A stretch of DNA of 64,000 nt from Stentor coeruleus (lineage: Eukaryota; Ciliophora; Heterotrichea; Heterotrichida; Stentoridae). Within the stretch, counting starts at the first letter, position 1. Each line of letters begins with the position of its first letter. Location of the stretch: the NCBI GenBank assembly GCA_001970955.1, contig MPUH01000002.1, positions 1 through 64,000 of the forward strand. The letters are read 5' to 3'. The notes beneath the pieces were generated by a model. It did no database searches, had not been told where the DNA came from, and saw only the letters and a list, made by a program, of their open reading frames with translations. Position numbers and translations under genes: made by a program. Of this stretch, positions 52,616 to 62,343 are shown one piece after another.

Positions 52616-54224
52616 TTAAAGTAAATTATTAGCTTTATAGATTATTTATATACTTTATAAGGTTTTTATATTATGAAAATGGTTTTCAAAATGATGAAAA
52701 GGATATGATCAGATAATGTTGTTATCATTAATGCATATTGCTTGATTTATTATAAAAGTTTGTGTGAAATATTTGCTGAAGTAAGAATTTTATATTTTTG
52801 CTTTAAAATAGTGGCTTGATGGATTTTTGTATATAATTTATGGCTAGAAGATTTGGATTTTGATATTAGAATTATACTTATTTGGTTGCTGTTATGGCTA
52901 AATTATTTAGTTTATTTTAGTTAGTAATTTTATTAGAAAAAAGTACATTTTAGACTTAAATGCATTTTTTTTGTTTATGTAGTAAGTTGAAAGAATTAAT
53001 ATATTGTTTAGTCTTTAGTTTATAATAGGATAGTAAGTTTATTGAAATACTTTAAAAACTACTTATCAACCATTATCTATAAATAAGTCAAGTTTTTATA
53101 ATTTCCTAGACATCTCTCCAAAGCAAATTTTATTTCTTGAATACAAATTTCTAGTCAAAATCCTATAAAATATATTCATTAAAGCTAATTACTTAATCAT
53201 ATTACCAAAGTATATTGAATTTCTTAATCTAAGCATCATATAGCTTATATAATAAAATATATATTTCTAGTCAAACTAATTGCCTAAACTTTATTACTTA
53301 TACCATTTTCAATCCTTTATAATTATCTAACCCTTATAATCCTTCACAGTTGAATTTTATAAAACTTTATCACTAAGACATAAATATTAGCAAATCCTTT
53401 TTCCTATAAACCCTTAATCAAAATAATCTATAATTTATCCAATAAGCCTTTAACTCATATTATTTTATACTTTTCCTATATATTCTTCGACTTTCTATCT
53501 TATCTCAAAAAACTCAGCTTTTCAACCCCAGCTAATTTCCTAATCCAAATCTGCATTCACATAACTAACTCATCATATTCAACTCTTTTCCTACATCAAA
53601 TCTTCCTCATCACACCTTATTTCTCAATCTTTCCTTATCAATTTCATAAATCCTCACATACCACAAATATCCTCAAATAATTATTTTTTAAAGCTTATTC
53701 AAACTCATCACTTATATATATCATTTACCCATTCCTTCTATCTTTCGTCCTATAAAAACTTTTTCTTTAAAGTTGTTTACCTGATACAAAAAATCCTTGA
53801 AATACAAATTTTTATCATAAGGGCAGCTCCTATAGTATCAAGTTAATAAGCCAATAAACTTATGCTTTTATTATCTTTTTTCTTTTGGTTTTCAAGTAAA
53901 AGTTTTGATGAAGCCAAATGCTTTTCCTATTTCAAAAAAAATCGTCATGCCTATCAAAAAAAATCCAAGATTTAGAGGATTAAATGCGCCTAAGTCCTCT
54001 TAAAACATCAAAAAAAATATTATTTTCATTCTCACTATATAGCAATTGTTAGATAGTTTAAAAAAAGTCAAGAACTTTAAGTTTGGTATTTTTTCAGCGA
54101 AAACTCACTGATATGAGAGTTGATGGAGCTTACCTACAATAAATCCACGATAAGATTATACAAATCATAAACACTACAGCTAAGAATCATATTTGAAATA
54201 ACCTTAGCATTATAACAATAAATA
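52616..54224. other. Intergenic, about 1.6 kb
   Basis: The plus strand is strongly G/T-biased from 52616 to about 53050, then strongly C/T-biased with very little G from about 53080 to 53760, then mixed to 54224. One of the clearest skew switches in the window. A weak hairpin (GAGGA and TCCTC, about 53975-54000) is the only local structure noticed. No ORF with protein character. Confidence 0.55.
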
Positions 54225-55610
54225 ATGGCCACAAGCGAAACCAAGATGACACCTATGCCATACAGCATGAGGTTGACAATTTTGGCAGTGATTGTCTCTG
54301 AACATACTCTTTTGTTCATGATCCCCACCTTCGTTGCATATATGATGCAGGGTTTCCTCGAGAAAGAGTACCCAGAAAGCGAATTAAAATCCCAAATATC
54401 CTACCATTCAGGAAGGTTGGAAGGGTTTAACGGCATGGCTTCCTTTGTAGGTTGCCTGCTTTGGGGTGTCGTTTCTGACAAAATCGGAAGGAAATACGGC
54501 ATGATAATAGTTTTATCAGGCATGATTGTCGCATCATTAGGTTTTGGTTTGGCCCCATCTTTCGAAGTGGCTTTATTCTGGCGTTGCATAGCTGGCCTTA
54601 TGGCAGGTGTAGTTCCAATCTCCAAAGCTTTAGTTCAGGATGTCAGTGATAGCACTAACGTTGCAATCCTCTATAGCTACCTAGGCGCTGGTTATGGCGT
54701 AGGATCAATTCTCGGCCCATTAATTGGTGGTACCTTAGCCCATCCGGAAAAGTACTTTGACAGTCTTAAAGATGGCTTTTTAGGAAATCATCCATATTTT
54801 CTCCCTCAATTTATCCAGTAATTTTTACATAGTTCTTGTATTGCCTTTACAGCTATGCTAATGATTATTATTAATGTTCCATACAAAAAACCTACTCCAC
54901 CTAAGAAATCAGCTAACATATTCGACCTTCGTCATAATTACAACTATCTTATTTCTTTAGTTGTTTTTATATTAATTGTTGTAGTTCAATTTGGTTATAG
55001 GATTTCTATGGCTCTTTGGGTTAAAGTTGAGTCTGATGATGGAGGACTTGGATGGAAAACTGAAGATAAAGCAGGGTATATGAACTCTGCTAGTGGAGTA
55101 CTTGTCACTGCTTATCATCTTGGCCTTGTACCTGTTTTTGCTAAGAAATTTGGTATTATTAAGTCCTGTATACTGTTTATTATCCAACTTTTGCCTGTTG
55201 TTTTGTTAATTTCCTTTACTTATATGTTGGAAACTATATCTATGTGGACTTTACTTATCATATTCAACGCTTTGAGCATTGTTGGATCAACTGCTTTTAT
55301 ATCGTTTATATCAATGGCTGTTGCTAATTCTGTTGACCCTGCAATTGTTGGTGCTGTCATGGGGGTAACTCAAAGTGTCATTGCTTTTATTAGAGGAGTT
55401 ACAATTGCTTCATTTGGAGCTCTTTTCGGATGGAGCCAGACTTGGGACATGTTTTTCCCGTTTGATGTGCATTTCTCATTTTTGATGGTCGCAGTTGTTT
55501 TGTTGTTGAATTGGCTAGTTATTAAGTTGTGGCTTGATCCTTCTGTTGAAAAGAGATTTGTCCCGAAGCCGGAAGAAATACCAATGCTTGAGAAAAAGCA
55601 AGATGAATAG
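54225..55610 (+). CDS. Major facilitator superfamily transporter (TetA/ZIFL-like)
   Basis: Two exons with a 15-nt intron at 54818-54832 give 456 residues. About 12 membrane segments are visible. The MFS motif A (GVVSDKIGRKYG, about 86-97) lies between segments 2 and 3. The antiporter-type motif C (GAGYGVGSILGPLIGG) is in segment 5. The N-terminal half has the drug:H+ antiporter pattern seen in TetA-like and plant ZIF1-like carriers. A large cytosolic loop (YKKPTPPKKSANIFDLRHN) separates the halves. The first exon is noticeably richer in G and C and in C-ending codons than its surroundings. Substrate unknown. Confidence 0.9.
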
Positions 55611-55642
55611 ATAGGAGATAAAATAAATTTAGGTATTTAAAC

Positions 55643-55888
55643 ATGGATACTAGCTTTGAAAAAAATTTTTTTAAGGTAGTGAATGGTTTTTGGGGTTTTT
55701 TTGATGGAGATATGGTTTTGGAAAGATTATATTTTAAGATAAAGTATGAATTTTATTGTTTTTTGATTGAGAAAGTTATGATGGATGTTGTAGTTTTTAG
55801 CAGATTTAGAGAAGTTGGGAATGGTATTATTAGAAAAGGTAATTTTTTTACATGTCGAAAGTCTAAAACTGCAAATTATAGTTTTTGA
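55643..55888 (+). CDS. Small ORF, 81 aa, doubtful
   Basis: ATG-initiated, 32 nt after the transporter stop. It is rich in Phe, Val and Lys (NFFKVVNGFWGFFDGDMV) with no recognised motif. Its G-rich, C-poor composition is what the 3' flanks of plus-strand genes here look like, so it may simply be open by chance within the transporter's 3' flank. Short intergenic spacings in this genome leave room for a real gene. Confidence 0.25.
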   Translation: MDTSFEKNFFKVVNGFWGFFDGDMVLERLYFKIKYEFYCFLIEKVMMDVVVFSRFREVGNGIIRKGNFFTCRKSKTANYSF

Positions 55889-55956
55889 ACTGAAGTTAGT
55901 AAAAATTGCATGATTTATAAAGACAAGCATTAAATATTGTCTTCACCTATATAAAA

Positions 55957-56505
55957 ATGCTATCACCAGACTTATACGATCAAAATTTCGAAGATTTTCT
56001 GAAATCTCTGAACCATCCTCGCAATAAAAAAGTTAAACCTAACAGAATAAGCCAAAGAATCGGCACATTATCCTCACCTAAAAAGCAACAGTTAGTCGAC
56101 ACTGAAGATAATATTGGTCCTGGAAGATATGACCCTCAAGACAATTATTTATCAACAAAAAGTAAGACTCCTACAATAAAAATCGGTAAATCTTTAAGGT
56201 TTGAATACTCCCAATCACATTCTCGTAAATTAGTAAAATCCCCATGTGATTCTTCAGTAAGTAGCATGAGTAAAACTTTATTATTATCTGAATCATGTAA
56301 TTCCCCAAGTTATTCATTCAAAAGAACTGGACACAATCTTAAACTTGTTGAAAACCCTAATTTCCCTGGTGTTGGGAAATATTGTTTATTAAGAGAAAAT
56401 AAACATAAAGCGTTTTCATTTAGTAGATCGAAAAGGTATTTTGATTGGAGGAAAGATATGAGGAATTTACCCAAACTTGTGGAGTTTGATAGAAAGTATT
56501 CTTAA
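55957..56505 (+). CDS. STPGR (SHIPPO)-repeat microtubule-associated protein
   Basis: A single exon of 182 residues. It is basic, Ser-rich and likely extended. Two sperm-tail PG-rich repeat motifs are visible: NIGPGRYDPQDNY (about 52-64) and NFPGVGKYCLL (about 139-149). The first is followed by TPTIKIGKS; AFSFSRSKRYF after the second is the usual following strand. STPGR proteins (ODF3/CIMAP-like) line the inside of axonemal or cytoplasmic microtubules. The stop is only 30 nt from the ATG of the next gene. Confidence 0.75.
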   Translation: MLSPDLYDQNFEDFLKSLNHPRNKKVKPNRISQRIGTLSSPKKQQLVDTEDNIGPGRYDPQDNYLSTKSKTPTIKIGKSLRFEYSQSHSRKLVKSPCDSSVSSMSKTLLLSESCNSPSYSFKRTGHNLKLVENPNFPGVGKYCLLRENKHKAFSFSRSKRYFDWRKDMRNLPKLVEFDRKYS

Positions 56506-56535
56506 ATAAGTTTAACTATTTGCGATTATTATAAA

Positions 56536-57402
56536 ATGAATACTTCAAGAAAGTAATTCTTATCTAGAAACGAGATTGATCTATTCTCAAATATTTTTTT
56601 AAAGTCAAAAGAACTAGAAATACTTAAAGCTCAATATCAATCTTTATCACAAAGGAAAATTGTTAGGTCAGTTTCACAGGATATAGTTGCAAAGAATTCT
56701 ACTATACAAGTTCTGAAAAGAAAAGCTGAGATTTATCAAAGAGATTTAAAGGAAATAAGTGTGAAAGTTACCAAGACACCTTTTGAAGAAAATGAACTTG
56801 AAAATCAGGTTAAGGAACTTAGAAAAAAATTAGCTTTGCTTGAAAAAGAAAATCATCGTTTATGCCTAACTTCCTCTAAACCTATTCTCCCAAAAATCAA
56901 TCTTCCCAACATAAAAGCTGAAGTTGAAGACACCCTTCGTCAAGTAAAGCAACTCAAAGCATTAATAAAAGATATAGAAGACCAACTAGAACAAAACCCA
57001 AAAGAGTCACAAAAACTACAAAGTCGCTTTGAAGAACTACAAAAAAATCATTATACTTTACAAGAAGAAATAGGAGATTATATAAAAAAATCACCTAATC
57101 AAAAATACTTAAGCCTTCAACGTAAACTTGAAGCAATAACAAATTCATGGAAAAATAACATTGTTAAATATGAACATCATATTACCGAACTTGAGGCAGA
57201 ATCTGATCAATTGAAAAATGAATATATGCATCTTAATGCTGCATCTTTTAAGAAGGCTCAACAGCAGAGATTATTGAAAATGAGTTATGATGAAATAAAT
57301 TTAAAAAAAGATGATGGGAAATTGTCGGTTAGACCTGATGTTGACCATCCTGGAGTATCTTTTATGTATAAACCTTCAGTAAAAACTCTTTATAACATTT
57401 AA
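56536..57402 (+). CDS. Coiled-coil protein of unknown function
   Basis: Two exons: 56536-56552 (17 nt, MNTSR plus two bases), a 15-nt intron at 56553-56567, then 56568-57402. The product is 283 residues. Without the intron the ORF would appear to start at a GTG at 56761 and lose its N-terminal 70 residues. Nearly all is coiled coil (ENELENQVKELRKKLALLEK; ESQKLQSRFEELQKNHYTLQ), with a short proline-containing break near 110 (KPILPKINLPN). The C-terminus (DHPGVSFMYKPSVKTLYNI) is conserved-looking but not recognised. It follows the STPGR gene closely on the same strand. Confidence 0.8.
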
Positions 57403-58342
57403 TAAGATGTATAGGATGGGGTTTTAATAGTGAAGAAGAAATTTTGTAAGAATTTTTATAGGAGTCATTAAGATTTCTTCGTTAAGTGATTTATGTTAAA
57501 TTCAAAAGCTAATATAAACATTAAAACTTATAATAAATTTTGAATATTGACTTGCTTTTATTTGATAATTTATTAGTAGATGTAGGTTTTGATATTAGTA
57601 TTGATAATTATATTAGTGTTGATTAAGTATGGATGTAAGATTAAATTATTTTTAGTTAAATCGAATTTTGGCTGTTCAATATTTAATGATAAATTTTTTA
57701 TAGGAATTTTTGGAGATTTAGTCTAATTACTTCTATGCATACTTTTGCTATGATTTTTTTTCTTTTGGGTTGAAATTTCGGTGTGCTTTTACTATTGTTT
57801 ATATACTTTTGCTACTTTTTCTTTTACTTTAGATGTATTTGAGATTTTGTAATAATCAGTTTCTTTAAGTTGGTTTTTATTAATCATTATTTGTGGTTTG
57901 TGGTTAGTTTAATATATCACTATCTCTAATTTAAAATGGTTAAAGTTTATTTTATAGTTATGAGTCTGAATAAAATAAGAAACCAATTACAATATATATA
58001 AAGACATATATTTACATCTATAGTTAAAACTTAATCCCCTGCTAAATGCAAGCCCTATAAGCAATCATTAAACCATCCCAATATGTTAGTTTAATCCATT
58101 TCCCCAGATAACACTCAAATTTTCTAAGTATTATTTACTGATTCCTTTCGACTTGGTTGACTACAGCTAATCATTCTATAATTAGAAACTAGGGAAACTG
58201 CTTGAAGTTTTCTTAAGTCCTCTCGGACTTCAGGTCAGTCTATCAGGCTTCCTAGTCTCCACTACCATATTATTATGATCTCTTTATATACAAGCCCTCT
58301 TCTAATTCAAGCATAATTTTATTTTAGAGTTTTATCACTTAA
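57403..58342. other. Convergent intergenic region, about 940 bp
   Basis: G-rich and C-poor on the plus strand to about 57950, then C-rich. It includes a GC-richer hairpin element at 58188-58256 (separate entry). The last about 70 bases belong to the inverted duplication. No ORF. Confidence 0.55.
58188..58256. other. Candidate structured element (nested stem-loops)
   Basis: A 69-bp GC-richer block in AT-rich DNA with nested complementarity. ACTAGG (58188-58193) pairs with CCTAGT (58251-58256). GCTTGA (58200-58205) pairs with TCAGGC (58243-58248, one G-T). A perfect inner hairpin, AAGTCC-TCTC-GGACTT, occupies 58215-58230. It may be a small RNA, a terminator-like or processing element for the converging genes, or chance. 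It is not in the 3' flank of kelch copy A. Confidence 0.35.
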
Positions 58343-60241
58343 CTAATTTTTTATGCAATTAAACGCTTTTTCTTTAATGTCTAATCTAAAAATTCTCGGA
58401 ACTCTATCTATAACATGTTCAACTAAATATATTATATTTCCTTTTTTAAAAGTGTTCGTCTGGATTTCTAAGTTTCCATGCTTGGATTTATCCCAAAAGC
58501 TCTTCAATTTATGAGTTTTTGTATCATTCTCTGTTATTTCTAAAAGATCTGGAGAGCCTCTTTTTAAAAACCACTTGTCAGCAATAAGCATCATATCACC
58601 TTCACCAGTAGAAAATGCAGGGAGGTATGTATTTTTTATAGGGTTATACTTTAAACAATATTGATAATCATTGCCAACTATAAAAATATGATTAAAAATA
58701 CATGAAGAACTGTTTTTATAAGTAGGTCTATCAAGAGAAGCAATTGTAGACCAGGTGTTAGCAACATAGTCATATTTTGAACAGTCTCTGATAGATCCAT
58801 TATCATCTCCTAAATAAATATTACTTCCACCAAAAACATAAATACAATCTTGATATTTCGCTGCTGAAGCATAACTTCTTGCTATATAATCTCTTTTTTT
58901 TGTAAATATAATATCTTCCCCTAAAGAAACAATAAAGCAGCTTGCAACACATCTGCGATCAATAACACCTCCATAAAAGAAGTATTTAGATGGTTCAATT
59001 TGCTCTATTACTGGCCAATAAGGTATTTTATGTTCTACTACAGGTCTTTTAGTAACTAGTGATTTGCTATTTATATTGAAAATCTGGATTTCAAGTTGAT
59101 TACTATGTGCTGTTATAATAACTTCTTGATTAACCTTATCGTCGTTTGATGTGGGAGTGGGTGTAATAGTAATTAGATTATCTTTTGCAAGACTTCTCCT
59201 CACTTCAATTTGAGGTACAAAAGTTCGCTCGTAATTTATTTCTTTATTGTATTGTTCTGTGGTTAATTTCTTCCCTTCTGGAATTGTCCTTTTATCATCG
59301 ACAGGATTTGGTGTTAATATATTTTGTGTTGAAATTAGCCTTTTACTTTCGACAGGATTTGGTGTGAAGAAATCTTGTTTTGGAACTGGAATTTGAGGAC
59401 TAGGCTTGCTAGGGTATTTAAAAATATTAAAACTATACCACTTATCTATTTTTTTACAGAATTTTGAAGCTGAATTTAATATATTTTTAGGATAACTAAT
59501 GTCGATCAGCAAGATTTTACTTTTTTCTTCTTCGGGTAATTTTATATTTGTGCTTTGGGTTATGAAAATTTCAAATTGCAATCTTTGGTTGACTATATAT
59601 TTTCGCATATTAGAGAAATCCTTTTCTATTCTTGCTACTAAGTATGCTGTTTTATCTAAAAGGTTTTTTTCAAGGACTTTTAAATATTCGATTATATTAA
59701 AAATCTTAGTTTCAACTTCAGAACACATTCTAGATGGTTGATTGACTATTGAGTAGTCGCTGAAATTTGAACAAATAGAGCTATAGTTTGCATCATGGTC
59801 GATAAATAGCTTAATTCCTGTATTTTGCTCCATTTATTATTATAAACAAATCTATCAAGGCATTTTATAGGGAATATATAATATACATTACTTAAAGTTT
59901 GATATTTTTTTTACCCTAAAGCTTATAAAAATGAAGTATCTAACTATACTCTACAAAGATAGTAGAAATATATATTTTTTATATAAGGGTTTTATATATA
60001 AGACAGGATAGTCAATTTCTTTTAAGACCTGAAAAAAAATAAAGTAGAGTATTTAGGTGTTCTAAGAGGATAGGCATGGGTGAAATCTGTGCTATTCTTA
60101 GTTTGAGGTAGAGGAAGGGTGATAAGATGCAATCCCAGAAAGTTCGAACTTATGAACGAATTCAAGAAAGGGTGAGAACTTAAACACTATGGCAGACCGA
60201 AATCCCCCAGTTGGATTATTTTTAGAATAGTAAACGCATTT
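58270..60241 (-). repeat. Segmental inverted duplication, copy B
   Basis: Reverse-complement partner of about 9139-10950. It covers the kelch gene, about 400 bp of its 5' flank and about 70 bp of its 3' flank. The 5' flank is longer here than in copy A by small insertions. Boundaries were judged by eye. Confidence 0.85.
58343..59833 (-). CDS. Kelch-type family protein, copy B
   Basis: A single exon of 496 residues, aligning end to end with copy A; one residue is lost near residue 263 (VVEHK in place of TIAGNK). The FCKKIDKWY signature, the TPNPV repeat pair (TPNPVESKR, TPNPVDDKR) and the propeller strands (YFFYGGVIDR, YVFGGSNIY, RIFRLD) are kept. Differences are mostly single substitutions, concentrated in the first 45 residues and in the linker around 195-245. 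Both copies remain full-length, so both are probably used or the duplication is young. Function unknown. Confidence 0.85.
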   Translation of the reverse strand: MEQNTGIKLFIDHDANYSSICSNFSDYSIVNQPSRMCSEVETKIFNIIEYLKVLEKNLLDKTAYLVARIEKDFSNMRKYIVNQRLQFEIFITQSTNIKLPEEEKSKILLIDISYPKNILNSASKFCKKIDKWYSFNIFKYPSKPSPQIPVPKQDFFTPNPVESKRLISTQNILTPNPVDDKRTIPEGKKLTTEQYNKEINYERTFVPQIEVRRSLAKDNLITITPTPTSNDDKVNQEVIITAHSNQLEIQIFNINSKSLVTKRPVVEHKIPYWPVIEQIEPSKYFFYGGVIDRRCVASCFIVSLGEDIIFTKKRDYIARSYASAAKYQDCIYVFGGSNIYLGDDNGSIRDCSKYDYVANTWSTIASLDRPTYKNSSSCIFNHIFIVGNDYQYCLKYNPIKNTYLPAFSTGEGDMMLIADKWFLKRGSPDLLEITENDTKTHKLKSFWDKSKHGNLEIQTNTFKKGNIIYLVEHVIDRVPRIFRLDIKEKAFNCIKN

Positions 60242-60768
60242 CAAATTATCCTGAAATTTTTTCCTGAATCCTATTCCGATTCTATTTTTGAATTACTCAT
60301 ATAAATTCTAAATTTCGAAAGCCTTCTGAATAGGCAATCAAATTTCTTAAACATTAAGAAAAATTAGTTTGGGTATTTTTAATCAGGTTTAATAATCAAA
60401 TTATATATATAAAGCAAGTTTCCGAAAAAATATTTACTATTAAAATAGTTCTATAATTTATTAAATTCAAATATCATTTGTAAATCATGATAATAAAAAC
60501 AATTCAAAGCTTAGATCTTAATATTAAACACCCTTGGGATAACTAGATTCTAAAAAAGTTAATAATTGTATTAAAATTATCATAATAGACAAGAGACTTT
60601 AAAAAGTTTATGTACAGTACAAATAACTATCATATTCTATAACATTTAATTAGAAAAATGCATATAATTTTTGTATAAGAGTAAAAAATCATAAAATTTA
60701 TCATATAAAAACAAATAAGATTGTAATTCATAATAACTATAAACCTAATGAAATATTAACGAATTGAA
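59834..60768. other. Intergenic between kelch genes B and C
   Basis: The left 400 bp is the duplicated 5' flank of copy B, with the conserved GC-richer block at about 60135-60225. The remainder (60242-60768) is AT-rich and unique, with nothing recognisable. Confidence 0.6.
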
Positions 60769-62075
60769 CTAATTTTTAGTAATACAATGAAGTTGTTTTT
60801 CAAAAGTATCTAATCTAAAAATCCTTGGAGGGCGATCCATAATATGTTCAACTAAATATATATAATTTCCTCTTTTAAATACAGTTGATTGAAATTCTAA
60901 GTTTTTCCATTTTGAGCTATCCCAATAATTTTTCATAAAATACGTATTAACCCCATTTTCTGTAATCTCCACAAGTTCTGGACAGTCTCTTTTAATAATC
61001 CACCTATCAGCAAGTAATAACATAATATAATCACCATTAGAAATTGTTGGCTTGTATGTATTTTTATTTGTATCATATTCTAAAGCATATTGGAAATCAT
61101 TAGCTACAATATAAATTTTGTTAAAAATACATGAACAACTATTTCTATAAGTAGGTTTATCAAGCATTGCAATAGTCATCCAATAATCATTTAAAATACT
61201 ATATTTCGAACAATCTTTTAATAATCCGTTATTATCTTCTAAATAAATATTACTTCCTCCAAAAACGTAAATAAAATCTTGATGTTTTGCTGCTGAAGCA
61301 TATGATCTTGGATTATAAAGTCTTTTCTCAACGAATTTTAATGGGTTTTTCATATAAACAAAATAACAGTTTCCAATAGGTTTGCGATCGATAATGCCTC
61401 CATAAAAAAAGTAAGTCTGTGAATCGATTTGCTCCATTATAGGCGAATATGGAGATTTTGCAACTCCTTTAAGTTTTCTATGTTCATATAAAAAATTATC
61501 AGTTTTGACATAAAAAATTATATTTGGATCGTTGCTAATTGTCACTAATATTTCTTCATTAACCTAGATATTTTTTACTTTATTTGATATGATCTTATTT
61601 TCTTCAGTTCTTTGTTTTACTATTCCAACTTTGTTGAATATTAAATTTTCAATATTCCAACTTTGTTGAATATTAAATTTTCAATATCAAACCACTTGTC
61701 TAATTTTTTACAGAATTTTGTTGCTGAGCTAAAAATTTTATCTACCTTGGTTATGTCAATTGATAAAATTTCTTCCTGTTGGCTTTTTGAAAGTGTTGAA
61801 TTTTGTCTTTTTGATAAAACTGACTCATATTCATATATTTTTTTATTGATTATTTGATTCAAACGCAAGGTATTTTTTTCTATATTTTTTACTAGGTCTG
61901 AACTTTTTTTGAATAGAATTTTTTTAAGGGTATATAGATAGCTTATAACTCCTATAAGACTCTTTTCAAAATCTGAATATTGTGAAGATAGTTGAATAGA
62001 TATTTGGTTAATGGGGGTGAAGGTACTGATACTTGATTCTGTGGACCCATAAAACATTTCAGAATTATACGACAT
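60769..62075 (-). pseudogene. Kelch-type family protein, copy C, frame broken by 32-bp tandem duplication
   Basis: Exon 1 (61579-62075) encodes the family N-terminus with KFCKKLDKWF. A 15-nt intron lies at 61564-61578, and exon 2 (60769-61563) encodes VNEEILVTISND and the propeller (YFFYGGIIDR, YVFGGSNIY, PRIFRLD). Within exon 1 a 32-bp unit is present twice in tandem (61622-61653, 61654-61685). This shifts the frame and stops it three residues into the second copy. With a single unit the two exons would read through to about 419 residues. It is therefore either a very recent pseudogene (or allele) or an intact gene spoiled by an assembly error. The intron is absent from the three paralogues, which read through the same position. 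Confidence 0.75.
61622..61685. repeat. 32-bp tandem direct duplication inside kelch gene C
   Basis: Two perfect adjacent copies of a 32-bp unit beginning ATTCCAACTTTGTTGAATAT. The length is not a multiple of three, so it disrupts the coding frame. Confidence 0.95.
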
Positions 62076-62343
62076 TGTTAAGAAGAATTATATATTATAA
62101 ACTCATTTTTTATTATAATTATAGGATAAATAATATGCAGTTTGAATAAGACTTATAATACACGTAAGAATCTTATATTCTAATGAAGAAATTAGAATTT
62201 TATATTTATTATAAGATAAAAAATAGAGATGCAAAAAAGTATAGGCTGAATATAATATTTAAAACTTAAAAAATAGCACAAGAAACAAAGACATTAAAAT
62301 CCATTTAAACCTTTGCCTAATAAAAATAATACTAAACTAATTT

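Noticed and set aside
53975-54000. Short hairpin GAGGA/TCCTC in the spacer before the MFS gene
   Set aside because: Only five pairs with a long loop; expected by chance in this much sequence.
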